A stretch of 64,000 nucleotides of DNA. Origin: DATFVA01 sp963764235. Its GTDB lineage: Bacteria > Bacteroidota > Ignavibacteria > Ignavibacteriales > Ignavibacteriaceae. Within the stretch, counting starts at the first letter, position 1. Each line of letters opens with the position of its first letter. This document shows positions 36,742 to 46,079 of the stretch, one piece after another. The DNA lies in NCBI GenBank assembly GCA_963764235.1, contig CAVXRO010000007.1, positions 1 through 64,000 of the forward strand, in the 5' to 3' direction. The translations under genes were made by a program, and so were the position numbers. The notes below the pieces were generated by a model. The model worked only from the letters and a program-made list of their open reading frames with translations, was not told where the DNA came from and did not search any database.

Positions 36742-36765
36742 ATTTTTAAGAGGAGGAAAGTTAAA

Positions 36766-37167
36766 ATGAAAAAGCGTGGAATTCTGAATGCTAACTTGTC
36801 ACGCATAATAGCTTCAATGGGACATACTGATAAGCTTGTCATCTGTGACAGCGGGCTCCCTATACCCAAAAATTCTGAAGTTATTGATCTTGCACTTACC
36901 ACAAACATCCCAAGGTTCCTGGATACGCTGAAAATAATACTTGAGGAGCTGCATATTGAAGGTGCGGTTATCGCAAAAGAAATGTGTGATGGTAAGGATG
37001 GTCTATTCGAGAACACCACCAGAATGCTGAACGGTACAAAACTGAAAAAAGTACCCCACGCAAAATTTAAAGAGCTTACAAGGGATAAAGGAAATATCAC
37101 ATTCGTCAGAACGGGAGAAACTACTCCTTATGCAAATATTATCCTGATATCCGGAGTAACATTCTAA
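36766..37167 (+). CDS. rbsD: D-ribose pyranase (RbsD/FucU family)
   Basis: The protein has 133 residues, close to the usual length. H20 in ASMGHTDKL and D28 in ICDSG match the family catalytic residues, and the end ETTPYANIILISGVTF is typical. RbsD interconverts the pyranose and furanose forms of ribose and hands the furanose to ribokinase; the FucU branch does the same for fucose. AGGAGG stands before the ATG. Placed between ribokinase and an aldo/keto reductase, it probably prepares a pentose or 6-deoxyhexose released by the glycosidases. Confidence 0.9.
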   Translation: MKKRGILNANLSRIIASMGHTDKLVICDSGLPIPKNSEVIDLALTTNIPRFLDTLKIILEELHIEGAVIAKEMCDGKDGLFENTTRMLNGTKLKKVPHAKFKELTRDKGNITFVRTGETTPYANIILISGVTF

Positions 37168-37180
37168 ATAAAGGAAGAAG

Positions 37181-38173
37181 ATGAAATACAGAACTTTTGG
37201 AAAATCAGGCTGGAAATTTTCGGAAATCAGCTTTGGCGCATGGGCGATAGGCGGCGATATGTGGGGTCCGCAGAACGACGATGAATCTTTGAAGGCTCTT
37301 CATAAGGCAATCGATCGTGGTGTGAATTTTATTGATACTGCGCAGGGATACGGAAGCGGACATAGTGAAGAAATTATAGGGAAAGTATTAAAAGAAAGAA
37401 AAGAGGAATTATTTATAGCCACCAAAGTTCCGCCCTCACCAGGCACAACCTGGCCGCCTCCCGAAGATCAGGATGTAAATAAGTCATTCCCCGCTTCAAG
37501 GATCATCGGGGAATGTGAAAAATCATTGAAAAGACTTCAGAGAGATTACATCGATATTTACCAGTTCCATTCGTGGGCGACCGCATTTAATATAAGAAAT
37601 GAATGGTATGAAGCTATGATGAAACTGAAAGAGCAGGGTAAAATCAGGGCAGTAGGTGTATCAGTCCCGGATACAACTCCCGATGATGTCATCGGGGCTC
37701 TTGCTCTTGGTAAAGTTGATTCTGTTCAGGTTATTTACAACATCTTTGAACAATATCCGGAGTGGAATCTTTTTCCCGCGGCGGATAAGTTTGGAACAGG
37801 TATCATCGTCAGGGTGCCATTTGATGAAAGTGCACTGACTGGAAAACTGACTGAAGAAACGGAATTTCCTGAAGGAGATGTCAGAAAGCATTACTTCCGT
37901 GGGAATAACCTTAAAGCCATTGTAAGGAAGGTTAAAAAACTGGAACAGTTTAAGAACAAGAGGCATCCTGATATGCCCCTGGCTGAATATGCTCTGAGAT
38001 TTTGCTTGAGCAATATGACTGTTAATACGGTAATACCGGGCATAAGAAATGTCAGACAGGCTGAATTAAATACCGCGGTAAGTGACGGTAACTTCCTCCA
38101 TCCGGATGAGCTTGCGGGTCTTAAACAATTTTACTGGAAAAAAGATTTCTGGCACGAAGAAGTTGAACTCTAA
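37181..38173 (+). CDS. Aldo/keto reductase
   Basis: The protein has 330 residues with the AKR tetrad: FIDTAQGYGSGHSE (Asp and Tyr), IATKVPPS (Lys) and YQFHSW (His), and the NADP-binding end TVIPGIRNVRQAE. It reduces a sugar aldehyde or ketone, or oxidises the alcohol, in the cytoplasm. It starts 14 bases after rbsD. Two more AKRs lie at the right end of the cluster; the three differ clearly and are not recent copies. Confidence 0.9.
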   Translation: MKYRTFGKSGWKFSEISFGAWAIGGDMWGPQNDDESLKALHKAIDRGVNFIDTAQGYGSGHSEEIIGKVLKERKEELFIATKVPPSPGTTWPPPEDQDVNKSFPASRIIGECEKSLKRLQRDYIDIYQFHSWATAFNIRNEWYEAMMKLKEQGKIRAVGVSVPDTTPDDVIGALALGKVDSVQVIYNIFEQYPEWNLFPAADKFGTGIIVRVPFDESALTGKLTEETEFPEGDVRKHYFRGNNLKAIVRKVKKLEQFKNKRHPDMPLAEYALRFCLSNMTVNTVIPGIRNVRQAELNTAVSDGNFLHPDELAGLKQFYWKKDFWHEEVEL

Positions 38174-38203
38174 AAAATAGAAAATCAAAAACAGGAGTTT
38201 GAA

Positions 38204-39649
38204 ATGAGACAAAGAATCTCTTATGCACTTATTATTATAGTTTTCTCATTTATTTATATATATCCCCAATCCTCAAATCTCATATATGATCAGTTGGAAA
38301 AGCCTGAGAATGCCGCCTACTATCACGTTCCTGTGGGCTTGTGTGAAGATTACCCAGAAGAAACCACTACAATGCAGATCATCAAAAATGATTTTGAGTT
38401 CTTGAAAAGACATAACATAAACCTGTTAAGGATTTCATTCGGCTGGGATGCTATTGAAACTGAAAAAGGAAAGTTTGAATGGCTGTTCTGGGATGATTTC
38501 GTTAAGATGGCAGTGGATGAATACGGAATAACCCTTGTTCCTTATATCTGTTACACGCCGCAGTGGATTTCCCGCGGAGCAAATGATACAATGTTCTTTT
38601 GGAATTATCCCCCTAAGGATTTTAATGAGTTCGGCGTTTTTATGACACACCTTGTCAACAGGTATAAGGACCGGATAAAAACCTGGGAGCTCTGGAATGA
38701 ACCTGATATTGAAATTTACTGGCAGGGTTCGGTAAAAGAATTCGCCGACTTTATTAAAGTCGGAGCCGACGCAGTAAAAAAAACCGATCCATCTGCTAAA
38801 GTAGTTTTAGGCGGACTTGCATATGACCCATATTTTTTGCTTCATTTATTCAGGGATAACGGATTAAGTCCTTACATTGATATCGTCAATTGTCACAATT
38901 ATTATGAGACCTGGCACCGTCATCCGATCGAAAGTATAACCGAATACATTAATGAAATAGGCGACATAATATGGAGATACGGAAATAAACAATCATTATG
39001 GATGGCTGAGGTTGGCTACAGTACCTTTAGAAAAGGAGCAAGAGTTTCTGATAGTTATTCTGCTTATTATGATTATGAACATACTCCCGAATACCAGGCA
39101 GTCGAGCTTTTTAAAACACTTACCCTTGCCCTTTCCACAGAGAAACTATCCGCAATTACCTGGTATGAATTAAAAGATCTTCCTCCAAGTGAAGGGGTAA
39201 TAGGCGATAATGATAATAATCGTTTCCTTGGTGTAGCATATCCCGATTGGAAAGACAAACCCGCAGCTAAATCCCTGGAATTCTTTAACAGATTATTCTC
39301 TGCAAAATATAAATCGATAGACGATGAAGTTACGCTTATAGCACCTATCGGATCAGACAGCAGGGCTCATGCATTTCAGACAGACAACGGTGATGTTATT
39401 GTCGTTGCCTGGCTTCAGACGAGCGTTCCCGGACGGCAGAGCGAAGATAAAAGCGGGATGGTCAAAGATACAAGAACAGAGAAGATCGACGTTGTAATTC
39501 CTGTCGATTTAAATGGTAAGGTTTCTCTATACGATGAACTCGGAAATGAAAGTTCATTCAATAATGTAAAGAGCGAAGCCGGGCAGACAACCCTTAATAA
39601 TTTGGAATTAAAAGGCGGAAAGATTGCAATCTTAAAAATCAGGAAATAA
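38204..39649 (+). CDS. Clan GH-A glycoside hydrolase (GH39/GH5-like), secreted
   Basis: The protein has 481 residues and a signal peptide (MRQRISYALIIIVFSFIYIY, cleavage near PQS). The barrel carries TWELWNEPDIEIYWQGS, whose glutamate is the acid/base of clan GH-A, and SLWMAEVGYST, whose glutamate is the likely nucleophile. FGWDAIETEKGKFEWLFWDD is the usual N-terminal barrel strand. A beta-sandwich of about 120 residues ends the protein. Family placement is between GH39 (beta-xylosidase and alike) and GH5. It would act on polymer or oligomer outside the cytoplasm. Confidence 0.8.
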   Translation: MRQRISYALIIIVFSFIYIYPQSSNLIYDQLEKPENAAYYHVPVGLCEDYPEETTTMQIIKNDFEFLKRHNINLLRISFGWDAIETEKGKFEWLFWDDFVKMAVDEYGITLVPYICYTPQWISRGANDTMFFWNYPPKDFNEFGVFMTHLVNRYKDRIKTWELWNEPDIEIYWQGSVKEFADFIKVGADAVKKTDPSAKVVLGGLAYDPYFLLHLFRDNGLSPYIDIVNCHNYYETWHRHPIESITEYINEIGDIIWRYGNKQSLWMAEVGYSTFRKGARVSDSYSAYYDYEHTPEYQAVELFKTLTLALSTEKLSAITWYELKDLPPSEGVIGDNDNNRFLGVAYPDWKDKPAAKSLEFFNRLFSAKYKSIDDEVTLIAPIGSDSRAHAFQTDNGDVIVVAWLQTSVPGRQSEDKSGMVKDTRTEKIDVVIPVDLNGKVSLYDELGNESSFNNVKSEAGQTTLNNLELKGGKIAILKIRK

Positions 39650-39650
39650 T

Positions 39651-40118
39651 ATGAGTATTGAAGCGAAAAGAATATCTCCTGAAAATTTTAGAAAATTCGG
39701 AAGTGTTGTTAATTCTCCTTCAGGAAAACCTACTTCTGAAGCAGCCGACTATAAATTCTGGTCGGACTTAGCAAATTATAAGATTGATGGAGAGACTGAA
39801 ATCGGGATCTGCACTGTATTCAGGCAGAAAGAAAATTTGATAACAGGAATGGAAAGACATTTAAAGACGCCGGAGATATTGATCCCGATCGATGGTGCAT
39901 TTGTGCTTCCATTGCTGGTTGAAGGGGAAGATATCTCTGAATCTGAGGCCTTCAGAGTGAATATAGGGGAAGCTGTAAAAATTAATGATGGGGTATGGCA
40001 TGGAGCCTGCCTTCCCGCAGAGAAAGATGAATCATCGTATTTTGTTATTTTCAGAAAAGGCACTCCGCATACCGATGTGGAGAAGAGAGATTTAAGTCCG
40101 GTTAAATTAATATTCTAA
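39651..40118 (+). CDS. Ureidoglycolate-lyase-like cupin (AllA fold)
   Basis: The protein has 155 residues and aligns with the AllA fold through ICTVFRQKENLITGMERHLK, PEILIPIDGAFVLPLL and IGEAVKINDGVWHGA. AllA cleaves ureidoglycolate, but no other allantoin gene is present. In a sugar operon this fold more likely serves in handling a sugar acid or as an isomerase-like cupin. It begins one base after the preceding stop. Confidence 0.7.
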   Translation: MSIEAKRISPENFRKFGSVVNSPSGKPTSEAADYKFWSDLANYKIDGETEIGICTVFRQKENLITGMERHLKTPEILIPIDGAFVLPLLVEGEDISESEAFRVNIGEAVKINDGVWHGACLPAEKDESSYFVIFRKGTPHTDVEKRDLSPVKLIF

Positions 40119-40139
40119 TAATGAAACTTTTAATTATTT

Positions 40140-41834
40140 ATGACGGAGAAGATACTTAAGTCAAAAAACGTTGAAATGATTTTTAATGAAAATCCTTTCC
40201 ATATAGAAGGGATTTTTATTTTACCTGAACGCACAAAGGTTTGCGCAAAAGGAATCCTGAATTTTTTCATTAGAACCCGTGATGCATTATCCGACCCTGT
40301 ATTTCTTTCGGAATATGAGGATGTTCAATATGACAATGAAAAAATCTCCTACAGACTCCGGGACGATTCCGGCGATTACTCAGCCTTGTTTAATATAACT
40401 TCATCCGATAACGGAATTAGTTTCAGGGTAGAGGTAACCTCACCCGAACCGGTCTGGTTGATCGAATGGAAACTTTCAGGTTTTGACTTTGACAAAATAA
40501 TCGTACCTGCCCTGGGAGGGCAGGAAATAACCGGAAATATGTCCGATGGGAATATATTATCTTATAAGTATCCCTTCTGGTGGAACGCACAGTTTGTCCT
40601 GGGAATGAGTGGAGATAATGGACTATTAATTCACTCACGCGACTCCAAACCGGATTTGAAGCTTCTCAGGATCGGAAGGGAAAACTCTAAATTCAGTATA
40701 ACTTATGGATTTGAGGCTCCCGCTCCTCTTGAATCAGGCAAACTGGCCGCTGAATTTTACCTGACCGGGATTAAAGACGGATGGCGGAAAGGGGTTGAAT
40801 TTTACCGCGCGTGGATGGAGGAAAGTTTCAAACCGGTTGAATACATAAATCATGAAGGATTTCCCCCATGGGCAGAAGATATTAGTTTCATTCTGGAACT
40901 GTGGGGTGCAAGAAAAAGTTTTACCCCGGGTCATACATTTGAACAGATGGGTGACCGATTAAAGCAATGGAGGAAATATTATCCTCCGGAGAATACTCTT
41001 GTATATTTTGCAGGTTTTGCTGAGAATGGAATTGATTCGCATGCTCCGGATTATAATCCAAGTAAGCAGTGCGGAGGTGAAACGGAATTCGCAAAATTAA
41101 TGGACGCTGCACATTCGATGGGATATAAAGTCATGCTGCATACTAATGTTCTGGCAATGACATTTACGCACCCGCTTTATGAAAAATTCCGTAAGTACCA
41201 GGTTATCGATCCCTTCGGAAGAGAGCAGGGGTGGGGGATGGATATGGATGGCGACTGGCTACCCGAGCCGTATTTTGCATACATAAACCCGGGTTATAAG
41301 GAATGGGGAGATCTTATGGAGAGTGTGCTTGCTAATTTAATAGAAAAATACTGTGCTGACGGTGTTTTTCTCGATCAAACCCTGCTCGCGTTTAATGTAA
41401 GCAGGGGACCTAATTTTATAGCAGGGATGAGAGATCATGTACTAAGAATGCAGAAACGTTTTCCGGGTATCCTGTTTGCGGGTGAAGGTCTCCATGAGCA
41501 AAATGTGAGAGCACTTCCGTCTGCGCAGATTCATGGGATAGACAGCCTTACAGAAGTGCATGGAATGGAAGGACAGGTTCCATGGAGAAAAGCTCACCCC
41601 GTTTCAACTTATTTGTTCGGAAAGTACACAAAGTTTACCGGTCATTTATTAACCAGGCATCCTTCTCACCCGATGTTTACTTTCCAGGAGGCTGCATACG
41701 GGGAGCTTGGTGTTATTCCTGTACTTTCATTATACAATCATGAACAGAAAATTGATATGCCCGAAGTAAAGGCAATGATTGAAAGAGCAAAATCAATATC
41801 AGGCAAAATTGAGATAAAAAATGAAGAAAATTAA
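40140..41834 (+). CDS. Glycosidase-like TIM-barrel protein (resembles DUF6259)
   Basis: The protein has 564 residues and no signal peptide. The N-terminal about 230 residues are a beta-sandwich. From WAEDISFILELWGARKSF onwards it is a barrel: WRKYYPPENTLVYFAGFAEN, MGYKVMLHTNVLAM, CADGVFLDQTL with an acidic pair, and GILFAGEGLHEQNVRA. Asp and Glu at the ends of barrel strands four and six are the candidate catalytic pair. I believe it belongs to the uncharacterised DUF6259 group, related in shape to GH36- and GH101-like enzymes. Its start at 40140 has no strong ribosome site. It overlaps the next gene by 14 bases. Confidence 0.6.
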   Translation: MTEKILKSKNVEMIFNENPFHIEGIFILPERTKVCAKGILNFFIRTRDALSDPVFLSEYEDVQYDNEKISYRLRDDSGDYSALFNITSSDNGISFRVEVTSPEPVWLIEWKLSGFDFDKIIVPALGGQEITGNMSDGNILSYKYPFWWNAQFVLGMSGDNGLLIHSRDSKPDLKLLRIGRENSKFSITYGFEAPAPLESGKLAAEFYLTGIKDGWRKGVEFYRAWMEESFKPVEYINHEGFPPWAEDISFILELWGARKSFTPGHTFEQMGDRLKQWRKYYPPENTLVYFAGFAENGIDSHAPDYNPSKQCGGETEFAKLMDAAHSMGYKVMLHTNVLAMTFTHPLYEKFRKYQVIDPFGREQGWGMDMDGDWLPEPYFAYINPGYKEWGDLMESVLANLIEKYCADGVFLDQTLLAFNVSRGPNFIAGMRDHVLRMQKRFPGILFAGEGLHEQNVRALPSAQIHGIDSLTEVHGMEGQVPWRKAHPVSTYLFGKYTKFTGHLLTRHPSHPMFTFQEAAYGELGVIPVLSLYNHEQKIDMPEVKAMIERAKSISGKIEIKNEEN

Positions 41835-42975
41835 AACCGTGGTAATCGGCAGCGGCTTTATGGGAGCCGCACATATTGAAGCATTAAACAGAATCGGGGG
41901 CATTGATGTTACTGCTGTTGTCTCAAAAGAAAAAGAGCAGGCAGAAAACCTCGCCAATCGATACTCTATCCCGTCAGTTTTTGAGGACTGGCAGGATGTT
42001 TTTAATGATAAGAATGTAGATGTTATACATAACTGCACTCCGAACCTTTATCATTTTGATATAAATAAAGCGGCGATCGAAAATGATAAACATATTATTT
42101 CTGAGAAACCTCTAACAATAAATACAAAACAATCTTCTGAACTTTTAGAACTTCTCAAAAAGCATAATGTTGTTAATGCAATTAATTTTAACTACAGGTT
42201 TTATCCTCTTATCCGTCACCTTCATTCGGTTTTTAAAGAGGAAATCGGAAATGTTTATCTTGCTCATGGACATTATCTGCAGGACTGGCTTTTCTACAAT
42301 ACAGATTATAACTGGAGGCTGGAAACAGAAGTCAGCGGGGAATCCCGTGCTATTGCTGATATAGGTTCACACTGGTGTGATCTTATACAATATGTAACAG
42401 GACTCAGGATAAACAAGGTTTTTGCAGACCTCTCAACTATACACCAGGTCAGGAAAAAGCCTGCTGTCAGCGTTGAAACATTTAAGGGTAAAGAGCAGAG
42501 GCAATCTTCAGAAACAAGCGATGTCAGGATTTCAACTGAAGATGCCGGTTCAGTGCTGTTCTCACTTGAGAACGGAGCAAAAGGTGTATTCACTGTATCC
42601 CAGGTAAGTGCAGGCAGAAAAAATCATTTCTGGTTTGAAATAGACGGAAATAAAAAAGCAGTATCCTGGAATCAGGAAAATCCTAATGAGATGTGGATAG
42701 GATACAGGGATAAACCGAATGAAATATTGATAAAAGATCCATCTCTTCTTTCGGAAGAAGCCAGAAAATTTGCACACTACCCTGGCGGTCATCCCGAAGG
42801 ATATCCAGACGGTCTAAAAAATCTTTTTATGAGCGTTTATGATTTCATAAGAGAAGGGAAAGATCCGATGAAAAATAAACCTGATTTCCCGACGTTTAAT
42901 GACGGCCATCTGGAAAACAGAATTGTTCAAGCAATACTTAAAAGCAGCAAAGAACAAAAGTGGGTGGAAGTATAA
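41821..42975 (+). CDS. Gfo/Idh/MocA-family oxidoreductase
   Basis: The protein has 384 residues. The N-terminal Rossmann fold is VVIGSGFMGAAHIEALNRIG. The family signature IISEKPLTINTKQSSEL carries the conserved EKP lysine, and DIGSHWCDLIQYVTG holds the conserved Asp and His of the active site. Family members oxidise or reduce sugars and inositols with NAD(P). The start overlaps the preceding gene by 14 bases. It probably works with the isomerase immediately downstream on a released sugar. Confidence 0.92.
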   Translation: MKKIKTVVIGSGFMGAAHIEALNRIGGIDVTAVVSKEKEQAENLANRYSIPSVFEDWQDVFNDKNVDVIHNCTPNLYHFDINKAAIENDKHIISEKPLTINTKQSSELLELLKKHNVVNAINFNYRFYPLIRHLHSVFKEEIGNVYLAHGHYLQDWLFYNTDYNWRLETEVSGESRAIADIGSHWCDLIQYVTGLRINKVFADLSTIHQVRKKPAVSVETFKGKEQRQSSETSDVRISTEDAGSVLFSLENGAKGVFTVSQVSAGRKNHFWFEIDGNKKAVSWNQENPNEMWIGYRDKPNEILIKDPSLLSEEARKFAHYPGGHPEGYPDGLKNLFMSVYDFIREGKDPMKNKPDFPTFNDGHLENRIVQAILKSSKEQKWVEV

Positions 42976-43021
42976 CTAAGGTTAATTTTATTCATACTTA
43001 ATATGAAGTTGGAGCATTAAA

Positions 43022-43948
43022 ATGAAACTTGGATTCTTAACAGCCTGTCTTCCCAATGCAAGTCTGGAAGATCTTGTGAAGTTTGCCTCGGGACAGGGTT
43101 TTAATACCTTAGAATTAGCTGCCTGGCCTGTGGATTCTTCCAGAGATTACCAGGCAAGACAGATAGATGCGGCAAAGTTCAATAAATCGGAAGCCTCCAG
43201 GGTCAAAGATTTATTTGCAGAACATAATCTTCAGATATCTGCCATGGCTTATTATGATAATAACCTTCATCCTGACCTTGAACTGCGTAAGAAATACCTG
43301 AAACATCTTAAGAAAGTAATTGACACAGCAAAACTGCTTGATGTAAAGCTTGTCGGAACTTTTGTGGGCAGCCGTCCTCATAAAACGCCTAATGAAAACA
43401 TCAAGGAAATAGGAAAAGTATTCAGGGATATTCTGAAATATGCCGGTGACCGTGGAATAAAGATAATGATTGAAAACTGCCCGATGGAAAACTGGCTGAA
43501 ATTCGGACTCCCGGGAAATTATGCATATTCTCCCGAATTATGGGATGCTCTGTTTAATGAATTACCGGATGAAAACTTCGGATTAAATTTTGATCCTTCT
43601 CATCTATTATGGCTGGGAATTGATTATCTGCAGGCAGCTGAAGACTATGCTGAAAAAATCTTTCATGCCCATGCAAAGGATACTGAAATTCTGGTTGAGG
43701 GTGAATACAGGTATGGTCTGTTCGGAAGGCAGATTGATCCTGTTCCATGGAAATCAGGCTGGTGGCGGTATAGGATGCCGGGACTGGGAGAAATCGACTG
43801 GCAGAAATTTATCTCGGTTCTGCAGGAGCATGGCTATGACTATGTACTTTCTATTGAACATGAAGATCCAATATGGGAAGGGAGTGAGGAAAAGGTTAAG
43901 ACAGGGTTAAAACTTGGTTATAAATATTTGTCACAATTTATAGTATAA
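43022..43948 (+). CDS. Sugar phosphate isomerase/epimerase-like TIM-barrel protein
   Basis: The protein has 308 residues of the xylose-isomerase-like AP_endonuc_2 fold. Metal ligands are visible in IKIMIENCPMENW (Glu), GLNFDPSHLLWLG (Asp/His), FHAHAKDTEI (His) and LSIEHEDPIWEG (Glu). Family members isomerise or epimerise free or phosphorylated sugars and inosose. It lies between the Gfo/Idh/MocA gene and the GH42 gene, a standard pairing in sugar catabolism. GGAG lies 8-11 bases upstream of the ATG. Confidence 0.88.
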   Translation: MKLGFLTACLPNASLEDLVKFASGQGFNTLELAAWPVDSSRDYQARQIDAAKFNKSEASRVKDLFAEHNLQISAMAYYDNNLHPDLELRKKYLKHLKKVIDTAKLLDVKLVGTFVGSRPHKTPNENIKEIGKVFRDILKYAGDRGIKIMIENCPMENWLKFGLPGNYAYSPELWDALFNELPDENFGLNFDPSHLLWLGIDYLQAAEDYAEKIFHAHAKDTEILVEGEYRYGLFGRQIDPVPWKSGWWRYRMPGLGEIDWQKFISVLQEHGYDYVLSIEHEDPIWEGSEEKVKTGLKLGYKYLSQFIV

Positions 43949-43952
43949 TCAT

Positions 43953-46079
43953 ATGCGGAAACTACTTTCAAAAGAATATTTCCCTTTCGGCTCGCAGTAT
44001 TACCGGGCACCGTCTCCTCATAAAAGTGAATGGGAAGCTGACCTGAAGAAAATGTCGGAACTGGGATTTAACACCGTGAAATTCTGGGTTCAGTGGAGAT
44101 GGAACAACCCTGCTGAGGGAAAATATTATTTTGATGATATTGACAGACTTATGGAACTTGCAGATAAATATAATCTGCGTGTTATGCTGAATACTATTTT
44201 TGACGTTGCTCCTGCCTGGATTTACAAAAAGTTTCACGATGCATCCATGATTACATTGTCGGGACAAAAAATAGGGCCACAGACACAGCCTCACAGGCAG
44301 ATCGGTGGACTTGGCTGGTGTTTTAATCATGATGGAATCACAGGACATATGATCCAGTTTCTCTCCGAAACTCTCCAAAGATATAAAGATCATCCGGCTC
44401 TTGAGATCTGGAATGTAGGAAGCGAACCGGAATTAACAAGCAGCATGGCCGAGATGCGCGCTTATGCTGATAATGCTGAGAAGATTGGTGATATGCTTTG
44501 TTACTGTCATAATTGTGAATCTAAATTCAAGGTATGGCTGAAAGAAAAATATGTAAATGTAAAAAATCTGAATGTAAGCTGGAACCGGAATTATCATTCA
44601 TTTGAAGAAGCAGAACTTCCACGTACACGAAATACTTTCAATGATATGATAGATTGGAGAATGTTCTTCGTGTATACAATAGGAGAAAATGTTAAAAAGC
44701 GATTCGAAATTGCCGAATGGATAGATGACGGTAAGCATCCGCTAATGTGTCATCATGTATTCATCCAAGGTTTTCCTTTAACTTCAACCGCAAGTGATCC
44801 CTGGAATGTTGGAAAATTCGGAAATCTTCATGGGTTTACTCAGATGGATGATGCCGCAATGATTGATATTCTTCGCTCCTCTGCGAAAGGCAAACCTGTT
44901 ATCTCCGCAGAGATGCTGATGCTGCCGGGCTATACCCTCGATCTTCCAAAGACAATAGACAGCAATGATGTTAAGAGATTTGTATTCAGCGGGATTGCAG
45001 GGAACCTGAAGGGTTTTATTTTCTGGCAGTACAGGCCTGAAATACTCGGACGTGAAGCTCCTACATGGGGACTGACATACCTTGACGGAACTACAACCCC
45101 ATGGCTTGAGGCTTATGCTGAAACAGGAAAGGTACTTCAGAAAAATGCCGGTTTCCTTCTCGATGCAAAACCATCCAAAGCAGAGATCGCGGTTTTGTAT
45201 AATCCCGAAAACCAGGTATTCGCCTGGGAGGCTACAGGAAACGAAAAAAATGCCACAGATTCTATCCTGGGTATTCACAGAGCACTTTATGAGCATAATT
45301 ATATAGTAGATTTTATTCACCCCCGCGAGTTCCCATCCGTGCTTCAAAATTATAGTGTTCTCATTTTGCCCTTTCCTTATTTATTTAATGAACAAATCAC
45401 TTCAGTGATCGAAGAATGGGTGCGGAACGGCGGGGTTTTAATTTCCGAAAGCTATACTGCGGCCTGGAACAGGGAGAAAGGACATCACGAAAAGATAGTT
45501 CCCGGGTATGGATTGCATAAAGTATTTGGTGCCCGACAGTCAGTAGTGGAACCTGCAGATGAAGAAAATAAGGTCGAACTAGTCACTGCCAAAGATCTTC
45601 CATATATTAAAAAGGGTACCTCTGTCATTGGCTCAATCGTTAAAGAAACTTTTACAACCGAAGGTGCTAAGGTCATCGTCGAATTCAGGACAGGCGAACC
45701 TGCAGCCACCTATTTCGAATACGGAAAAGGTAAAGCTGTGCTGATAGGCTCTTACTTAGGCATGGTCTATCACCGCAGCCAGGTTAAATCAAACAGCGAA
45801 TTTATAGCAGGTCTGGTTGAATACTGTATAAAAATAAGGAGGCCCGAATCTAATAAAAAAATACGTGTAGATATATTGAGAAAAGATGAGCAGGAGATGA
45901 TGATTATACAAAACCTCGAAAAAAAGCCGCAGACTATCCTGATTAAACTTCCGGATATTAAAGCCAGGACGTTTACCGAACAGTTTTCAGGTAGAAAAAT
46001 AAAACTTCAGAAAGAAAAAGGAGAATATCAGCTTAATTTAAAACTCGGTCCTCGGGAGGTGCAGGTCTATATTGCCTGA
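43953..46079 (+). CDS. GH42 beta-galactosidase-like enzyme
   Basis: The protein has 708 residues and no signal peptide. The barrel opens YFPFGSQYYRAPSPHKSEWE and contains LEIWNVGSEPEL (acid/base Glu), a CYCHNCESKFKVWLKEKY zinc-cluster-like stretch with three cysteines, and GKPVISAEMLMLPG (nucleophile Glu). A glutamine-amidotransferase-like trimerisation domain (AEIAVLYNPENQVFAWEATG ... VLILPFPYLF) and a small beta domain follow. This is GH42 architecture. It would hydrolyse imported beta-galactosides, or beta-xylosides/arabinosides, in the cytoplasm. Confidence 0.85.
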   Translation: MRKLLSKEYFPFGSQYYRAPSPHKSEWEADLKKMSELGFNTVKFWVQWRWNNPAEGKYYFDDIDRLMELADKYNLRVMLNTIFDVAPAWIYKKFHDASMITLSGQKIGPQTQPHRQIGGLGWCFNHDGITGHMIQFLSETLQRYKDHPALEIWNVGSEPELTSSMAEMRAYADNAEKIGDMLCYCHNCESKFKVWLKEKYVNVKNLNVSWNRNYHSFEEAELPRTRNTFNDMIDWRMFFVYTIGENVKKRFEIAEWIDDGKHPLMCHHVFIQGFPLTSTASDPWNVGKFGNLHGFTQMDDAAMIDILRSSAKGKPVISAEMLMLPGYTLDLPKTIDSNDVKRFVFSGIAGNLKGFIFWQYRPEILGREAPTWGLTYLDGTTTPWLEAYAETGKVLQKNAGFLLDAKPSKAEIAVLYNPENQVFAWEATGNEKNATDSILGIHRALYEHNYIVDFIHPREFPSVLQNYSVLILPFPYLFNEQITSVIEEWVRNGGVLISESYTAAWNREKGHHEKIVPGYGLHKVFGARQSVVEPADEENKVELVTAKDLPYIKKGTSVIGSIVKETFTTEGAKVIVEFRTGEPAATYFEYGKGKAVLIGSYLGMVYHRSQVKSNSEFIAGLVEYCIKIRRPESNKKIRVDILRKDEQEMMIIQNLEKKPQTILIKLPDIKARTFTEQFSGRKIKLQKEKGEYQLNLKLGPREVQVYIA

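Noticed and set aside
39651..40118. Allantoin/ureide degradation gene
   Set aside because: The fold fits AllA, but no allantoinase, allantoicase or ureidoglycolate pathway gene is nearby, so only the fold is reported.
40228..40246. AAAGGTTTGCGCAAAA resembling a LacI operator
   Set aside because: It lies inside the DUF6259-like coding region and is not the GCAAACGTTTGC palindrome; similarity is by chance.
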